Below, piece by piece: positions 8,055 to 16,542 of a stretch of DNA of 64,000 bases. A model generated the notes under the pieces. It was not told the DNA's origin, searched no databases, and worked only from the letters and a program-made list of their open reading frames with translations. Origin of the DNA: Flavobacterium sp. LC2016-12 (lineage in GTDB: Bacteria > Bacteroidota > Bacteroidia > Flavobacteriales > Flavobacteriaceae); NCBI RefSeq assembly GCF_015351595.1, contig NZ_JADKPT010000001.1:248001-312000 (forward strand), read 5' to 3'. The translations under genes and the position numbers were made by a program. Each line of letters starts with the position of its first letter. Within the stretch, counting starts at the first letter, position 1.

Positions 8055-9218
8055 ATGGAAGAAAATTTTAGAATGATAGCCAAATGTTTTTTTGGTTTCG
8101 AAGAAATATTAGAAAAAGAATTACGTGATCTTGGTGCTCAGGATGTCGAAAAAGGAGTGAGAATGGTAAGCTTTAAGGGCGATAAAGGTTTTATGTACAA
8201 AGCCAATTTATCGTTGCGTACGGCACTTAAAGTTTTAAAACCAATTTACTCGTTTAGAGCAAACAACGAACAGGCATTATACAAAGGGATTTCAGGTGTA
8301 AACTGGTCTAAACTTTTGAATGCCAACCAAACTTTTGTAATTGATGCAACAGTGCATTCGACTTATTTTAATCACTCAGAATTTGTTTCTCAAAAATGTA
8401 AAGATGCGATTGTGGATCAGTTTAGAGAAAGAACGGGTCAGCGTCCGAGTATTGATAAAGCTTTTCCAGACTTAAGAATCAACGTTCATATCGATAAAGA
8501 TCAGGTTTCGGTTGCATTGGATACTTCAGGGAATTCATTGCACCAACGTGGTTACAGAACGGCTACGAATATTGCACCAATCAATGAAGTTTTGGCGGCA
8601 GGAATTCTGTTGTTGTCAGGTTGGGAAGGTCAAAGTCACTTTTTGGATCCAATGTGCGGATCTGGAACTTTTTTGGCGGAAGCAGCGATGATTGCGTGTA
8701 ATATTCCGGCAAACATCAACAGAAAAGAGTTTGCGTTCGAAAAATGGAAAGACTGGGATAATGATTTATTTGATCAGATTGTAAACAGTTTGATGAAAAA
8801 AACAAAGGAATTCCACTATACCATAAAAGGTTTTGATAAAGCGCCAAGTGCTGTAAACAAAGCGAAGGATAATATCAGAAATGCAAATCTGGAAGATTAC
8901 GTTACAATTTCAGAAGATAACTTTTTTGACACTGAAAAAGCAGTTGAAGGAAAACTGCATATGGTTTTCAATCCGCCATACGATGAGCGTTTGGATATTC
9001 ATATGGAAGAATTCTACAAGAATATCGGAGATACTTTAAAGAAAAGTTACCCGGGAACAAACGCCTGGTTTATCACAGCAAATCTTGAAGCTTTGAAATT
9101 TGTTGGGTTAAAACCTTCAAGAAAAATCAAACTTTTCAACGCAAGCTTAGAAGCACGTTTGGTAAAATACGAAATGTACGAAGGAAGCAAGAGAACGAAA
9201 TTTCAGATTAATGAATAA
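8055..9218 (+). CDS. THUMP-domain RNA N2-guanine methyltransferase (RlmL-type)
   Basis: The 387-residue protein has a short N-terminal ferredoxin-like part and THUMP RNA-binding region (to about 160), then a Rossmann methyltransferase domain with FLDPMCGSGTFLAEAAM (SAM loop) and the catalytic FNPPYDERL motif. It matches the N-terminal, m2G2445-forming half of E. coli RlmL (YcbY) and Bacillus YpsC. The C-terminal RlmK half is absent, as usual outside gamma-proteobacteria. It probably methylates a guanine N2 in 23S rRNA. The ATG at 8055 gives the expected start MEENFRMIAKCFFGFEEIL. Confidence 0.9.
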   Translation: MEENFRMIAKCFFGFEEILEKELRDLGAQDVEKGVRMVSFKGDKGFMYKANLSLRTALKVLKPIYSFRANNEQALYKGISGVNWSKLLNANQTFVIDATVHSTYFNHSEFVSQKCKDAIVDQFRERTGQRPSIDKAFPDLRINVHIDKDQVSVALDTSGNSLHQRGYRTATNIAPINEVLAAGILLLSGWEGQSHFLDPMCGSGTFLAEAAMIACNIPANINRKEFAFEKWKDWDNDLFDQIVNSLMKKTKEFHYTIKGFDKAPSAVNKAKDNIRNANLEDYVTISEDNFFDTEKAVEGKLHMVFNPPYDERLDIHMEEFYKNIGDTLKKSYPGTNAWFITANLEALKFVGLKPSRKIKLFNASLEARLVKYEMYEGSKRTKFQINE

Positions 9219-9221
9219 ATA

Positions 9222-9302
9222 GGTACAAAGAGGCAAAGGTTCAAAGGTGCAGAGGTTTAGGTCCTTTGTCCCTTTGAACCTTTGTAACTCTGAACCTTTA
9301 AA
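9222..9302. repeat. CAAAGGTTC word repeats forming an inverted repeat
   Basis: Tandem degenerate words (AGGCAAAGGTTCAAAGG) are followed by the inverted set (CCTTTGAACCTTTG), so the transcript can form a long imperfect hairpin. The genes on both sides run on the plus strand, so the structure may end or attenuate the transcript of the RlmL-like gene. Confidence 0.6.
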
Positions 9303-9311
9303 AAGAAAACA

Positions 9312-9548
9312 ATGACAAAACTACAAGTAAGAGGTTTTTTATATCAATTAGGATGTTTCGCGATTTTATTTATTGCAGGCAGATTTGTAATTGCAAACTA
9401 TACACAATTAACCGGAATATGGATTCCAATGACGGCTTTTATTGTTGCCACTTTGATTGCGCCTAAATTTCAGGCAGTAAAAACTAAAGATGGCGAGAAG
9501 CTTTTCATGAAATGGATTTTTATAAAAGGAATTAGAGAAATTGGATAA
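9312..9548 (+). CDS. Small conserved membrane protein
   Basis: The 78-residue protein has two hydrophobic segments (about residues 10-28 and 37-50) and a positively charged C-terminal part (KTKDGEKLFMKWIFIKGIREIG). I recognise no named family, though similar small proteins are common in Flavobacteriaceae. It ends 14 bases before the racemase-like gene, which suggests a shared transcript. Confidence 0.6.
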   Translation: MTKLQVRGFLYQLGCFAILFIAGRFVIANYTQLTGIWIPMTAFIVATLIAPKFQAVKTKDGEKLFMKWIFIKGIREIG

Positions 9549-9562
9549 TTAAACTATTTTAT

Positions 9563-10255
9563 ATGAGGAAAATTGGGCTTATAGGTGGTATTAGCTGGGT
9601 TTCTACAGCAGATTATTACAAACTTATAAACGAAGGAATAAACGAAAAATTGGGAGGATTAAACTTCTCAGAATGCCTGATTTATTCGTTCAATTATTCT
9701 GACATAAAAAAGAATAACGAAACCAATAATTGGGATTTGACTTTTGAAATGCTTTTTAAAGGCTGTCAGTTCTTAAAATCGGGCGGGGCAGAAGCGATTG
9801 TTTTATGTGCCAATACCATGCACCTTATAGCTGATAAATTGGAAGAAGCAATTGATTTACCTCTTATTCATATTACAACGGCCACAGCTGTTGAAATTCA
9901 GAAACTGGAAATCAAAAAAGTTGGTTTGTTAGGAACTAAGTTTACAATGGAACTCGATTTCTTTACAGATAAGTTGAAAGCAAAGGGAATAGAAGCTATA
10001 ATTCCGGAAAGTCAGGAAGATAAAGATTTCATTCACACTACAATTTTTGAGGAATTAGGAAGAGGACTTGTAACAGCGGAAACTAAAAAACGTTATTTAG
10101 AAATTGCAAATCAGTTAATAGAAAACGGTGCTGAAGGAATTATTTTAGGCTGTACCGAAATTCCTTTGGTAATTTTGCCAGGAGATCTTTCTGTTCCGAT
10201 TTTTGATACAGCCTTGATTCATTCAAATGCTGCGGTTGAATTTCAGTTATCGTAA
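9563..10255 (+). CDS. Aspartate/glutamate racemase family protein
   Basis: The 230-residue protein is of the cofactor-free racemase fold. Both catalytic cysteines are present: C82 in VLCANTMH and C197 in ILGCTEIPL. The N-terminal KIGLIGGISWVST matches the YgeA/RacX branch, which acts broadly on amino acids rather than making glutamate for peptidoglycan. It is a cytosolic protein of normal length (about 230). The likely role is interconversion of D- and L-amino acids; the preferred substrate is not visible. A two-way terminator follows. Confidence 0.9.
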   Translation: MRKIGLIGGISWVSTADYYKLINEGINEKLGGLNFSECLIYSFNYSDIKKNNETNNWDLTFEMLFKGCQFLKSGGAEAIVLCANTMHLIADKLEEAIDLPLIHITTATAVEIQKLEIKKVGLLGTKFTMELDFFTDKLKAKGIEAIIPESQEDKDFIHTTIFEELGRGLVTAETKKRYLEIANQLIENGAEGIILGCTEIPLVILPGDLSVPIFDTALIHSNAAVEFQLS

Positions 10256-10276
10256 TAACAAATTTAAAAATATAAA

Positions 10277-10310
10277 AAAAGCCTCAAATTTCTTAATTTG
10301 AGGCTTTTTG
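10277..10310. terminator. Bidirectional terminator
   Basis: A perfect 15-bp stem (AAAAAGCCTCAAATT / AATTTGAGGCTTTTT) with a TCTT loop ends in T on either strand. It lies between the convergent racemase-like gene and the DUF6048 gene and can serve both. Confidence 0.92.
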
Positions 10311-10327
10311 ATTTATCTGTAAAAATG

Positions 10328-11155
10328 CTATTTTTTGGGCTGCTCTTTTGTAATTGCAGGAATAACTATTTTCTTCTTATAAATTGGGATGAAGTAAGAA
10401 ACGGTATAATTAAAACCGATTCCGAAACTTCCGTCATAAGTTCTGTTAAATCCAGGTATATAAAGATTATCAAAACCATCTGGTTTTGTGTTGGCAACCA
10501 GCATTTTTAGTTGAACACCAAAGCCAACAAATACGTTATTAAAAACTTTCGCTTTTATTCCCATGGCAACTTCAAGCCATCCGGCTGTAAGTCCGTTATA
10601 TTTTTTGTCAGCAATAATTGAAGGCTGTTCTCCCCAATATGGGTTTGGATTGTAAATTTTGTAACTATTCAAATCCTGACTAAAAGTACTAAAACCACCT
10701 CGTAAACCTATTGTGATTAAGTTCTCCATATCAAGCCAGTTTTGATACAAATTATAATCAAAACCTCCTTTAATGTATGTTCCTGTTGCGGTAGAATTTA
10801 ACCTGTCGTCGTCTGTCGTTTTATCCTCAAATCCAAGCTCTGCAGCGATATAGTATTTTTTTGTTAGACGAAAGTCTCCGGTAATTTCGATTCCTTTATA
10901 ATCTTTGTCATACAGACCACGTGTCAGTTTATACAAATCAACTCCAATACGAAGACCGTAACGATCTGTTTTTATACTGTCTGGTTTAGCAGCTTCCTGA
11001 AGTTCTGGTTTGACACTTTCCGTTTTCGGTTTAGCGGGAACAGTTTCTTTTGTTACTGTTGTAGTTGATGTTTCCTGGGCCTGAACCAAAACCATTGAAA
11101 ACAGTAAACAACTACTAAAAAAATACTTTAAGGTGTGTTTCATTTTCGTTTTCAA
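10328..11155 (-). CDS. DUF6048 family outer-membrane-type protein
   Basis: The 275-residue protein has a signal peptide (MKHTLKYFFSSCLLFSMVLVQAQ), a Thr/Lys/Pro-rich linker to residue 60, then a beta-rich domain starting DRYGLRIGVDLYKLTRGLYD with alternating aromatic strands, as in small porin-like barrels. This matches DUF6048, a Bacteroidota family of unknown function. The start could be ATG 11155 or 11143; the latter fits the signal peptide better. It overlaps the preceding lipoprotein gene by 29-41 bases, so translation is probably coupled. Confidence 0.82.
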   Translation of the reverse strand: MKTKMKHTLKYFFSSCLLFSMVLVQAQETSTTTVTKETVPAKPKTESVKPELQEAAKPDSIKTDRYGLRIGVDLYKLTRGLYDKDYKGIEITGDFRLTKKYYIAAELGFEDKTTDDDRLNSTATGTYIKGGFDYNLYQNWLDMENLITIGLRGGFSTFSQDLNSYKIYNPNPYWGEQPSIIADKKYNGLTAGWLEVAMGIKAKVFNNVFVGFGVQLKMLVANTKPDGFDNLYIPGFNRTYDGSFGIGFNYTVSYFIPIYKKKIVIPAITKEQPKK

Positions 11156-11672
11156 TGTTAGGTTTTATTACAAAAACTTCCTGCATCCAAAGTCCGTTAC
11201 CATCAATATCAGTTTGAACAAAAGGAAGGCTCAATGGAGGGCTGGTTGAGAGCGGGTCAAGCACAAAAGTGGTTTTAAAACCGCAGGCTCTGGAAACATA
11301 CACATCCTGATGCGTGTAATTGAATCTTATAGCATCAGTATTTATAGCCGCGGGATTATCATTTTGCGAATCTAAAACAAAGGTATAAGTTGTTGAAAGC
11401 GCATTTGTTTTTAACGGAATAGAAACAGTACTTCCGTTAGCTAAATATTTTGTTGTATCCGTTGCGGTTTCATTAAAAATAATTCCAGCCTTTTCATCTT
11501 CGCCAATAACCATTAAATCAGTTACAGTTTTAAGAACTGAAGGATTATTAATATCATAAAATGTAATTACTAAACGCGGAGTGGTGGGCGTATCTGGATC
11601 ACAAATATCATCTTTCTCGCAGCTTGATAAGCCAAAAGTAAAGACTAATAAAAGAGAAATTATTTTTTTCAT
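11115..11672 (-). CDS. DUF6452 family lipoprotein
   Basis: The 185-residue protein has a type II signal peptide with lipobox LSSC (Cys 18) followed by EKDDICDPDTPTTPRLVITFYD, the hallmark start of DUF6452. The rest is predicted beta-sheet. It probably sits in the membrane facing the periplasm. The order rlmD - DUF6452 - DUF6048 recurs in flavobacteria and suggests the two envelope proteins act together. Function is unknown. Confidence 0.85.
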   Translation of the reverse strand: MKKIISLLLVFTFGLSSCEKDDICDPDTPTTPRLVITFYDINNPSVLKTVTDLMVIGEDEKAGIIFNETATDTTKYLANGSTVSIPLKTNALSTTYTFVLDSQNDNPAAINTDAIRFNYTHQDVYVSRACGFKTTFVLDPLSTSPPLSLPFVQTDIDGNGLWMQEVFVIKPNIENENETHLKVFF

Positions 11673-11684
11673 TTATAAATTTTG

Positions 11685-13097
11685 TTATCTAAGTTCTAAA
11701 AGTACAACATTTTCAACATGGTGCGTCTGCGGAAACATATCAACTGGTCGAACGCGGGTAACTTTGTATTTTTCATCCATTAAAGCAAGGTCTCTTGCTT
11801 GTGTAGCTGAGTTACAACTTACATATACTACTTTTTTAGGAGCAATTTTCAGGATTTGATCAATAACAGCTGCATGCATACCATCTCTTGGCGGATCTGT
11901 AATGATAACATCCGGTTTTCCATGCTGTGCAATAAAACTTTCATTGAATACTACTTTCATGTCTCCAACAAAAAACTCGCAATTGGTAATATTATTGCGT
12001 TCTGCGTTTGCTTTAGCATCTAAAATAGCTTCAGGAACACTTTCTACACCAATTACTTTTTTTGCTTTTTTAGAAACGAATTGGGCAATTGTACCAGTTC
12101 CTGTATATAAATCATAAACCGTTTCATTACCTGTAAGTCCTGCAAAATCACGTGTTATTTTGTACAATTCATAAGCCTGATCAGAGTTGGTTTGGTAAAA
12201 AGATTTAGCATTGATGCTGAATTTTAGCCCTTCCATTTCTTCAAGAATATAATCTCTACCTTTATATAGTTTAATATCCTGATCGTAGATCGTATCGTTT
12301 TGTTTTGAATTTACAACATATTGCAATGAAGTAATTTGTGGAAATTTTTCGTAAAGATGATCTAAAATCAATTCGCGATTTTTCTTGTCATTTTCGAAAA
12401 ACTGAATCAGAACCATGATTTCACCAGTCGAAGCAGTACGAATCATGAAAGTTCTTAACAAACCTGATTGCTCTCTCGGGTTAAAAAAGGCTAAATTATG
12501 TTCGTTAGCAAAATCTCTGATTTCATTTCTGATAGCATTTGATGGATCTTCTTGAAGATGACATTTTTGAATGTCAAGAATTTTATCCCACATTTTCGGA
12601 ATATGAAAACCTAAAGCATTTCGATTACCTAAATCCTCAGTGCTTCCAATTTCTTTTTCTGTTAACCAACGGCTGTTTGAAAACGAAAATTCCATCTTAT
12701 TTCTATAGAAAAATTGTTTTTCAGAACCCAAAATAGTTTCGAATTCAGGAAGCTCAACTTTTCCTATACGCTGTAAATGGTTTTTTACTTCATTTTGTTT
12801 GTAATACAACTGTTGGCTGTATTTCATATTTTGCCATTTACATCCTCCACAAACTCCAAAATGTTCGCAAATTGGTTCAATGCGATGTTCTGATAATTCG
12901 TGAAATTTTACGGCTTTGCCTTCATAATAGGCTTTTCTTTTTTTGAAAGTTTGTACGTCAACTACATCACCCGGAACTACATTCGGAATAAAGATTACTT
13001 TTCCGTCTGGAGCCTTAGCTACTGATACTCCTTTTGCTCCAGCATCAAGAACCTGGATTTGATGAAAGACAACTTTGTCTGTATTTTTTCTTCCCAT
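11685..13097 (-). CDS. rlmD: 23S rRNA m5U1939 methyltransferase
   Basis: The 470-residue protein has an N-terminal TRAM-like RNA-binding region, an iron-sulphur site with C77, C83 and C86 (CEHFGVCGGC) as in E. coli RlmD, a SAM-binding loop YDLYTGTGTIAQF and the catalytic cysteine in VVYVSCNSATQARDL. It forms 5-methyluridine at position 1939 of 23S rRNA or an equivalent site; RlmD and the related RlmCD cannot be separated by eye. It is the first gene of a three-gene minus-strand operon with the DUF6452 and DUF6048 genes. Confidence 0.93.
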   Translation of the reverse strand: MGRKNTDKVVFHQIQVLDAGAKGVSVAKAPDGKVIFIPNVVPGDVVDVQTFKKRKAYYEGKAVKFHELSEHRIEPICEHFGVCGGCKWQNMKYSQQLYYKQNEVKNHLQRIGKVELPEFETILGSEKQFFYRNKMEFSFSNSRWLTEKEIGSTEDLGNRNALGFHIPKMWDKILDIQKCHLQEDPSNAIRNEIRDFANEHNLAFFNPREQSGLLRTFMIRTASTGEIMVLIQFFENDKKNRELILDHLYEKFPQITSLQYVVNSKQNDTIYDQDIKLYKGRDYILEEMEGLKFSINAKSFYQTNSDQAYELYKITRDFAGLTGNETVYDLYTGTGTIAQFVSKKAKKVIGVESVPEAILDAKANAERNNITNCEFFVGDMKVVFNESFIAQHGKPDVIITDPPRDGMHAAVIDQILKIAPKKVVYVSCNSATQARDLALMDEKYKVTRVRPVDMFPQTHHVENVVLLELR

Positions 13098-13101
13098 AGC
13101 G

Positions 13102-13109
13102 CAAAAATA
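13102..13109 (-). promoter_or_regulatory. rlmD -7 element abutting the start codon
   Basis: The minus strand reads TATTTTTG followed by only four bases (CGCT) and the ATG at 13097. With the usual 4-6 base gap from -7 box to transcription start, the mRNA would begin at or next to the start codon, i.e. be leaderless. Confidence 0.45.
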
Positions 13110-13256
13110 AGGGTTTGTAAACTTTTATAAATTTAAATTTTAAAATATTTTATCAAATTGTTGAATTTATTAGTTTAATTAAGTTTAAAAGCTAACTTTG
13201 TTTTAGTATTATCCCTAAATTCTACATTTCTAACCAGTCGTTTTTGTTATGTTTTT

Positions 13257-14306
13257 ATGAATTTGTATCACAATCTTTCACAAATAAGCTTTCTGAAAAA
13301 AAGTTATGCATTCAAATTTCTGTTTGTTGCTTTTATTGGTATTCATATTCCTTTAATCGGAATTTTATTTTTTGTGCTATTTTACTCGCATAATATTTCA
13401 CCCACTTCTATTTTAGTTTTTGCTTTAGTAATGACGTTATTAGCAACTGCAATTACGCTTTTAATCCTGAATCAACTGATAAAACCTATTTCGATAGCTT
13501 CAAAATCATTAGATGATTATCGAAATAATAGAAAACTTTCAGTTTTGCCGACTGAATACACTGATGAAGCGGGTTTGCTAATGTGCAATATTCAGGAATC
13601 TATTTATGAGGCAGAAAGTTTTATAAACGAAAAACAAGATTTGATTTATATGCTTTCACATGATTTGAAAAATTTTGCAGGAAATCCGCAAGGATTGGCA
13701 AAATTGATTCTCACTGAAAATCCATCAGAATCAATTAAGCATTTAGCTGATTTAATTTGTGAATCTACCAATTTGCAGTTTCGCTATATCGAGAATTTTA
13801 TAAAACTGTTAAAAGAACAAGATCAGGTTGCAAAATTTAATCAGGAACCCCGGGAAATAATATTCCCTAATATTCTACCTTTTATTAATGAGCAGGTAGA
13901 GCAGCGTTTAATTGATAAGAATATTAAATTAAGTCTGAGTTTAGAAACGGAGTCGGCTGTTCTTAAAATTGATGAAGGTTTATTGATTCAGGTAATGGTC
14001 AATCTAATAAGCAATGCGGTGAAATTTTCTTATTTTGACAGTGAAATTAAGGCCAGAATCTATAAGGAAGACTCAAAATTGATATTTACAGTGGTAGATA
14101 AAGGAATTGGTTTTGATAAAAATCAGATTGAAGAATTGTTTAAAAAATTCACCAAAATGAGCCGTTTAGGAACTGCAAACGAATCTTCGACAGGAATTGG
14201 TTTGTATTTGTGCAAGAAAATTATTGAAAGAAATAAAGGAACTTTAAGCGCTACCAGTGAAGGTAAAAACAGAGGTGCTGAGTTTAAGATTGAATTTGAT
14301 ATTTAG
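13257..14306 (+). CDS. Orphan membrane sensor histidine kinase
   Basis: The 349-residue protein has two transmembrane helices (about 20-44 and 50-72), a HAMP-like linker, a dimerisation helix with phosphorylatable His135 (MLSHDLKNF) and an ATPase domain with N-box (N253, NLISNAVKFS), G1 (DKGIGF, D281) and G2 (STGIGLYLCK). The loop between the helices is only a few residues long, so the signal is more likely membrane-borne or cytosolic than periplasmic. No response regulator gene is adjacent, so its partner lies elsewhere. The upstream ATG at 13248 runs straight into a stop, which fixes the start at 13257. Confidence 0.92.
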   Translation: MNLYHNLSQISFLKKSYAFKFLFVAFIGIHIPLIGILFFVLFYSHNISPTSILVFALVMTLLATAITLLILNQLIKPISIASKSLDDYRNNRKLSVLPTEYTDEAGLLMCNIQESIYEAESFINEKQDLIYMLSHDLKNFAGNPQGLAKLILTENPSESIKHLADLICESTNLQFRYIENFIKLLKEQDQVAKFNQEPREIIFPNILPFINEQVEQRLIDKNIKLSLSLETESAVLKIDEGLLIQVMVNLISNAVKFSYFDSEIKARIYKEDSKLIFTVVDKGIGFDKNQIEELFKKFTKMSRLGTANESSTGIGLYLCKKIIERNKGTLSATSEGKNRGAEFKIEFDI

Positions 14307-14749
14307 TTTTCTTTCTTTTTGATAATCTCGTAATTGACAATCGTAAAAAAGTAAAAGCATAAATCGGCAGCTATTTTTCCAAAAATAATTCCGAAAAAAT
14401 AATTCCCAAATAAAATAGGCATCCAATACATACAAAAAGGACGAATTACCAAAAAGTCTAAAAAAGCAGGATAACCAAATTCTAAAACTAAATTTTTCAG
14501 TAGTAAAACAATTTCTTTAAAAGTAGTAATTTTATTTAGTGCTTTATTTTGCTGAACCAATTTTTTATAAGAAGAAATAAAAATGACGCTGTAAAAAGCC
14601 AAATATTCTGAAAAAGTAATAATATAGGCTGTCGTTAATCCACTATAAATTTTACTAAAAAGAGAAGAAGTAAGTGCGGCACTTGTACTTGCTAATTCAG
14701 CATATTTATAACGATCAAACCATTCTTTAAATTTTGATTTTTTAAGCAT
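14303..14749 (-). CDS. Conserved multi-helix membrane protein of unknown function
   Basis: The 148-residue basic protein (pI high) has about three to four hydrophobic segments (roughly 38-60, 92-104, 105-122, 126-142). I recognise no family with confidence. Its stop codon overlaps that of the histidine kinase by 3-4 bases in a tail-to-tail arrangement with no room for a terminator between them, so the two transcripts must run into each other. Confidence 0.7.
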   Translation of the reverse strand: MLKKSKFKEWFDRYKYAELASTSAALTSSLFSKIYSGLTTAYIITFSEYLAFYSVIFISSYKKLVQQNKALNKITTFKEIVLLLKNLVLEFGYPAFLDFLVIRPFCMYWMPILFGNYFFGIIFGKIAADLCFYFFTIVNYEIIKKKEN

Positions 14750-14755
14750 TCTTTT

Positions 14756-14800
14756 TAAGTAACTAAGATTCTAAGTTGCTAAGTTACTAAGTTTCTTTTT
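14756..14800. repeat. CTAAGTT word repeats
   Basis: Four to five tandem degenerate copies of (A)CTAAG(A/T)T(T/C) lie upstream of the small membrane gene. The same word family is at 15,315, 22,598 and 63,050. Confidence 0.6.
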
Positions 14801-14842
14801 TAGAATTTATTGTTTTACTGCTTTAGGTTTCAATGGATGAAA

Positions 14843-15250
14843 TTATTTTTCAGATACTGTGATATAAGAAAGTTTAGGTTTTCCATCAATACATTCAATG
14901 CTGGTTGGTGGTGATACGACATCGCAAGTTGAGACTACATTCCATTTTGTATTAAAGGCAGCCTCTGCGTCTGTATAAGTTTTTACTTTAGCGAGAAATT
15001 CAGTTTTATCAATTTTTTTTGAATAAGCAATATAACCTGCAGATCCACCACAAGCTTTAGAGCCAATTGCAGTAAAATCCCATTGGTCAGAATCTGTGCA
15101 AAGCTCTGAATTAATTTTAGAAAGCGAGAGTATCTCCCGGTACATCTTTCCTAAATTTTGATAATCTCTTTCTCTGTCGGCACTATCATCATTGCTACAC
15201 GAAACAAATACCAGACAAATTGTACAGATAATAAAAGTCAGTTTTTTCAT
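14843..15250 (-). CDS. Small lipoprotein of unknown function
   Basis: I place the start at ATG 15250 because MKKLTFIICTICLVFVSC is a classic lipoprotein signal with lipobox VSC (Cys 18); the frame stays open to 15313 but that extension is not signal-like. The mature part is about 118 residues with four to five further cysteines (in SELCTDS, SKACGG, STCDVV and IECIDG) that could form disulphides. No family is recognised. It probably stands in the membrane facing the periplasm or the cell surface. Confidence 0.75.
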   Translation of the reverse strand: MKKLTFIICTICLVFVSCSNDDSADRERDYQNLGKMYREILSLSKINSELCTDSDQWDFTAIGSKACGGSAGYIAYSKKIDKTEFLAKVKTYTDAEAAFNTKWNVVSTCDVVSPPTSIECIDGKPKLSYITVSEK

Positions 15251-15314
15251 CTTTAGTGAAATTATAGGTTGTTTTATTATCAGATGCTTTAACAAGAAAA
15301 AGGTTGCGTTCAAA

Positions 15315-15400
15315 AGAGACTAAGTTTCTGAGCTGCTAAGATTCTAAGTTTTTTGACTTTGAATATTAGAAACTTAAAATCTCAGAAGCTTAGCATCGTA
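15315..15400. repeat. CTAAGTTTCTGAG word repeats with inverted copy
   Basis: The gap between the aldo/keto reductase and lipoprotein genes carries AACTAAG-type words and inverted versions (AGAAACTTAAAATCTCAGAAGCTTAG broken over 15,368-15,395), able to pair with CTAAGTTTCTGAG at 15,320-15,333. It is probably an mRNA end hairpin for the reductase gene. Confidence 0.5.
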
Positions 15401-15402
15401 GG

Positions 15403-16389
15403 TTACCACAAATGCTGGACCGAAGGTTTTATATATTCTTCATAAATCGCGTTCATGGATTTAATTTTTTCCGGAGTCAATTTAGGTAAATCATAAACCG
15501 ATAAATTTGACATTACATGATTTGCTGTCGAAGCTCCAGGAATTATACAACTGATATCCTGAAAACTCAAAATCCATTGTAAAGCAATAGGGGCGAGGTT
15601 AGTTGTTTCAGGAAATAACGATTTTAGTTTTTCAACAGCTTCTAGCCCTAGGTTATAATCGATACCTGAAAAAGTTTCACCTTTATCAAAAGCATCTCCA
15701 TTACGATTAAAATTGCGATGGTCTTGGGGTTCAAAAGTCGTTTTGGCATCAAATTTACCTGTTAAAAGGCCACTTGCTAAAGGAACGCGGGCAATAATTC
15801 CGATGTCTTTTTTTCTCGCTTCAGAGAAAAACAACTTTGAAGGACGTTGACGAAATAAGTTGAAAATAATTTGTACCGTCGTTACATTCGAATATTCGAT
15901 TGCTTTTAATGCTTCTTCTACTTTTTCGACACTCACACCAAGGTTTAAAATTTTCCCCTGATCTTTTAAACGATCAAACATTTCAAAAATCTCAGGTCTG
16001 TAGTAAACTTCAGTAGGAGGGCAGTGCAGCTGAATTAAATCCAGTGTTTCTAAATTCATTCTTTTCAAACTGTCTTCAACAAATTTCTGAAGAACTTTTG
16101 GCTGGTACCCCTCATTAACATGCGGATTAATTTGACGCCCACATTTTGTGGCTACATAAATTCGTTCTGATCTTGAACGAACAACTCTTCCGACAGCAGT
16201 TTCGCTTAAGCCGTTTTCATAAACATCGGCAGTATCAATAAAATTTACGCCATTATCAATTGCAGCGTTTAAAAGTTCGTCTGCTGTTTTATTATCAAAA
16301 GCAGATCCCCATTTTCCTCCCACCTGCCAGGTACCAAGTGAGATTTCGGATATATTAAAGTTTGTTTTTCCTAGTTTTCTGTAGTTCAT
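15403..16389 (-). CDS. Aldo/keto reductase
   Basis: The 328-residue protein has the NADPH-dependent TIM-barrel fold with the full catalytic set: D52 and Y57 (FIDTADVYENG), K82 (ATKCGR) and H122 (LIQLHCPP). The end GASTANHVMSNL is the NADP phosphate-binding segment. The start is taken at ATG 16389 (MNYRKLGKTNFNISEISLGT), the universal family start; an upstream ATG at 16434 lies in repeat DNA and adds a meaningless leader. It reduces carbonyl compounds; the substrate is unknown. Confidence 0.92.
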   Translation of the reverse strand: MNYRKLGKTNFNISEISLGTWQVGGKWGSAFDNKTADELLNAAIDNGVNFIDTADVYENGLSETAVGRVVRSRSERIYVATKCGRQINPHVNEGYQPKVLQKFVEDSLKRMNLETLDLIQLHCPPTEVYYRPEIFEMFDRLKDQGKILNLGVSVEKVEEALKAIEYSNVTTVQIIFNLFRQRPSKLFFSEARKKDIGIIARVPLASGLLTGKFDAKTTFEPQDHRNFNRNGDAFDKGETFSGIDYNLGLEAVEKLKSLFPETTNLAPIALQWILSFQDISCIIPGASTANHVMSNLSVYDLPKLTPEKIKSMNAIYEEYIKPSVQHLW

Positions 16390-16394
16390 TTTTT

Positions 16395-16541
16395 TCTTTT
16401 TGAGGTGCAAAGGTTCATAGGAACAAAGGTTCAAAGGTTTTTCTAAAAAGGTTCAAAGCTACAAAGGTTCGAGGCTGCAGAGGTTTTTCGGGCAAGTTAA
16501 TAAAACTTTGAACCTTTGTCTCTTTGAACCTTTGTACCTTC
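16395..16541. repeat. AAAGGTTC word repeats, long array with inverted arm
   Basis: About 150 bases built from degenerate AAAGGTTC/CAAAGGTT words (16,400-16,480), then the inverted words TTTGAACCTTTG twice (16,505-16,537). The two halves can pair. The array lies between cysM (upstream on the minus strand) and the aldo/keto reductase gene, where it probably ends the cysM transcript. Confidence 0.65.
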
Positions 16542-16542
16542 C

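Noticed and set aside
16390..16434. Upstream start of the aldo/keto reductase in repeat DNA
   Set aside because: It adds 15 residues read from AAAGGTTC words; the family start is at 16389.
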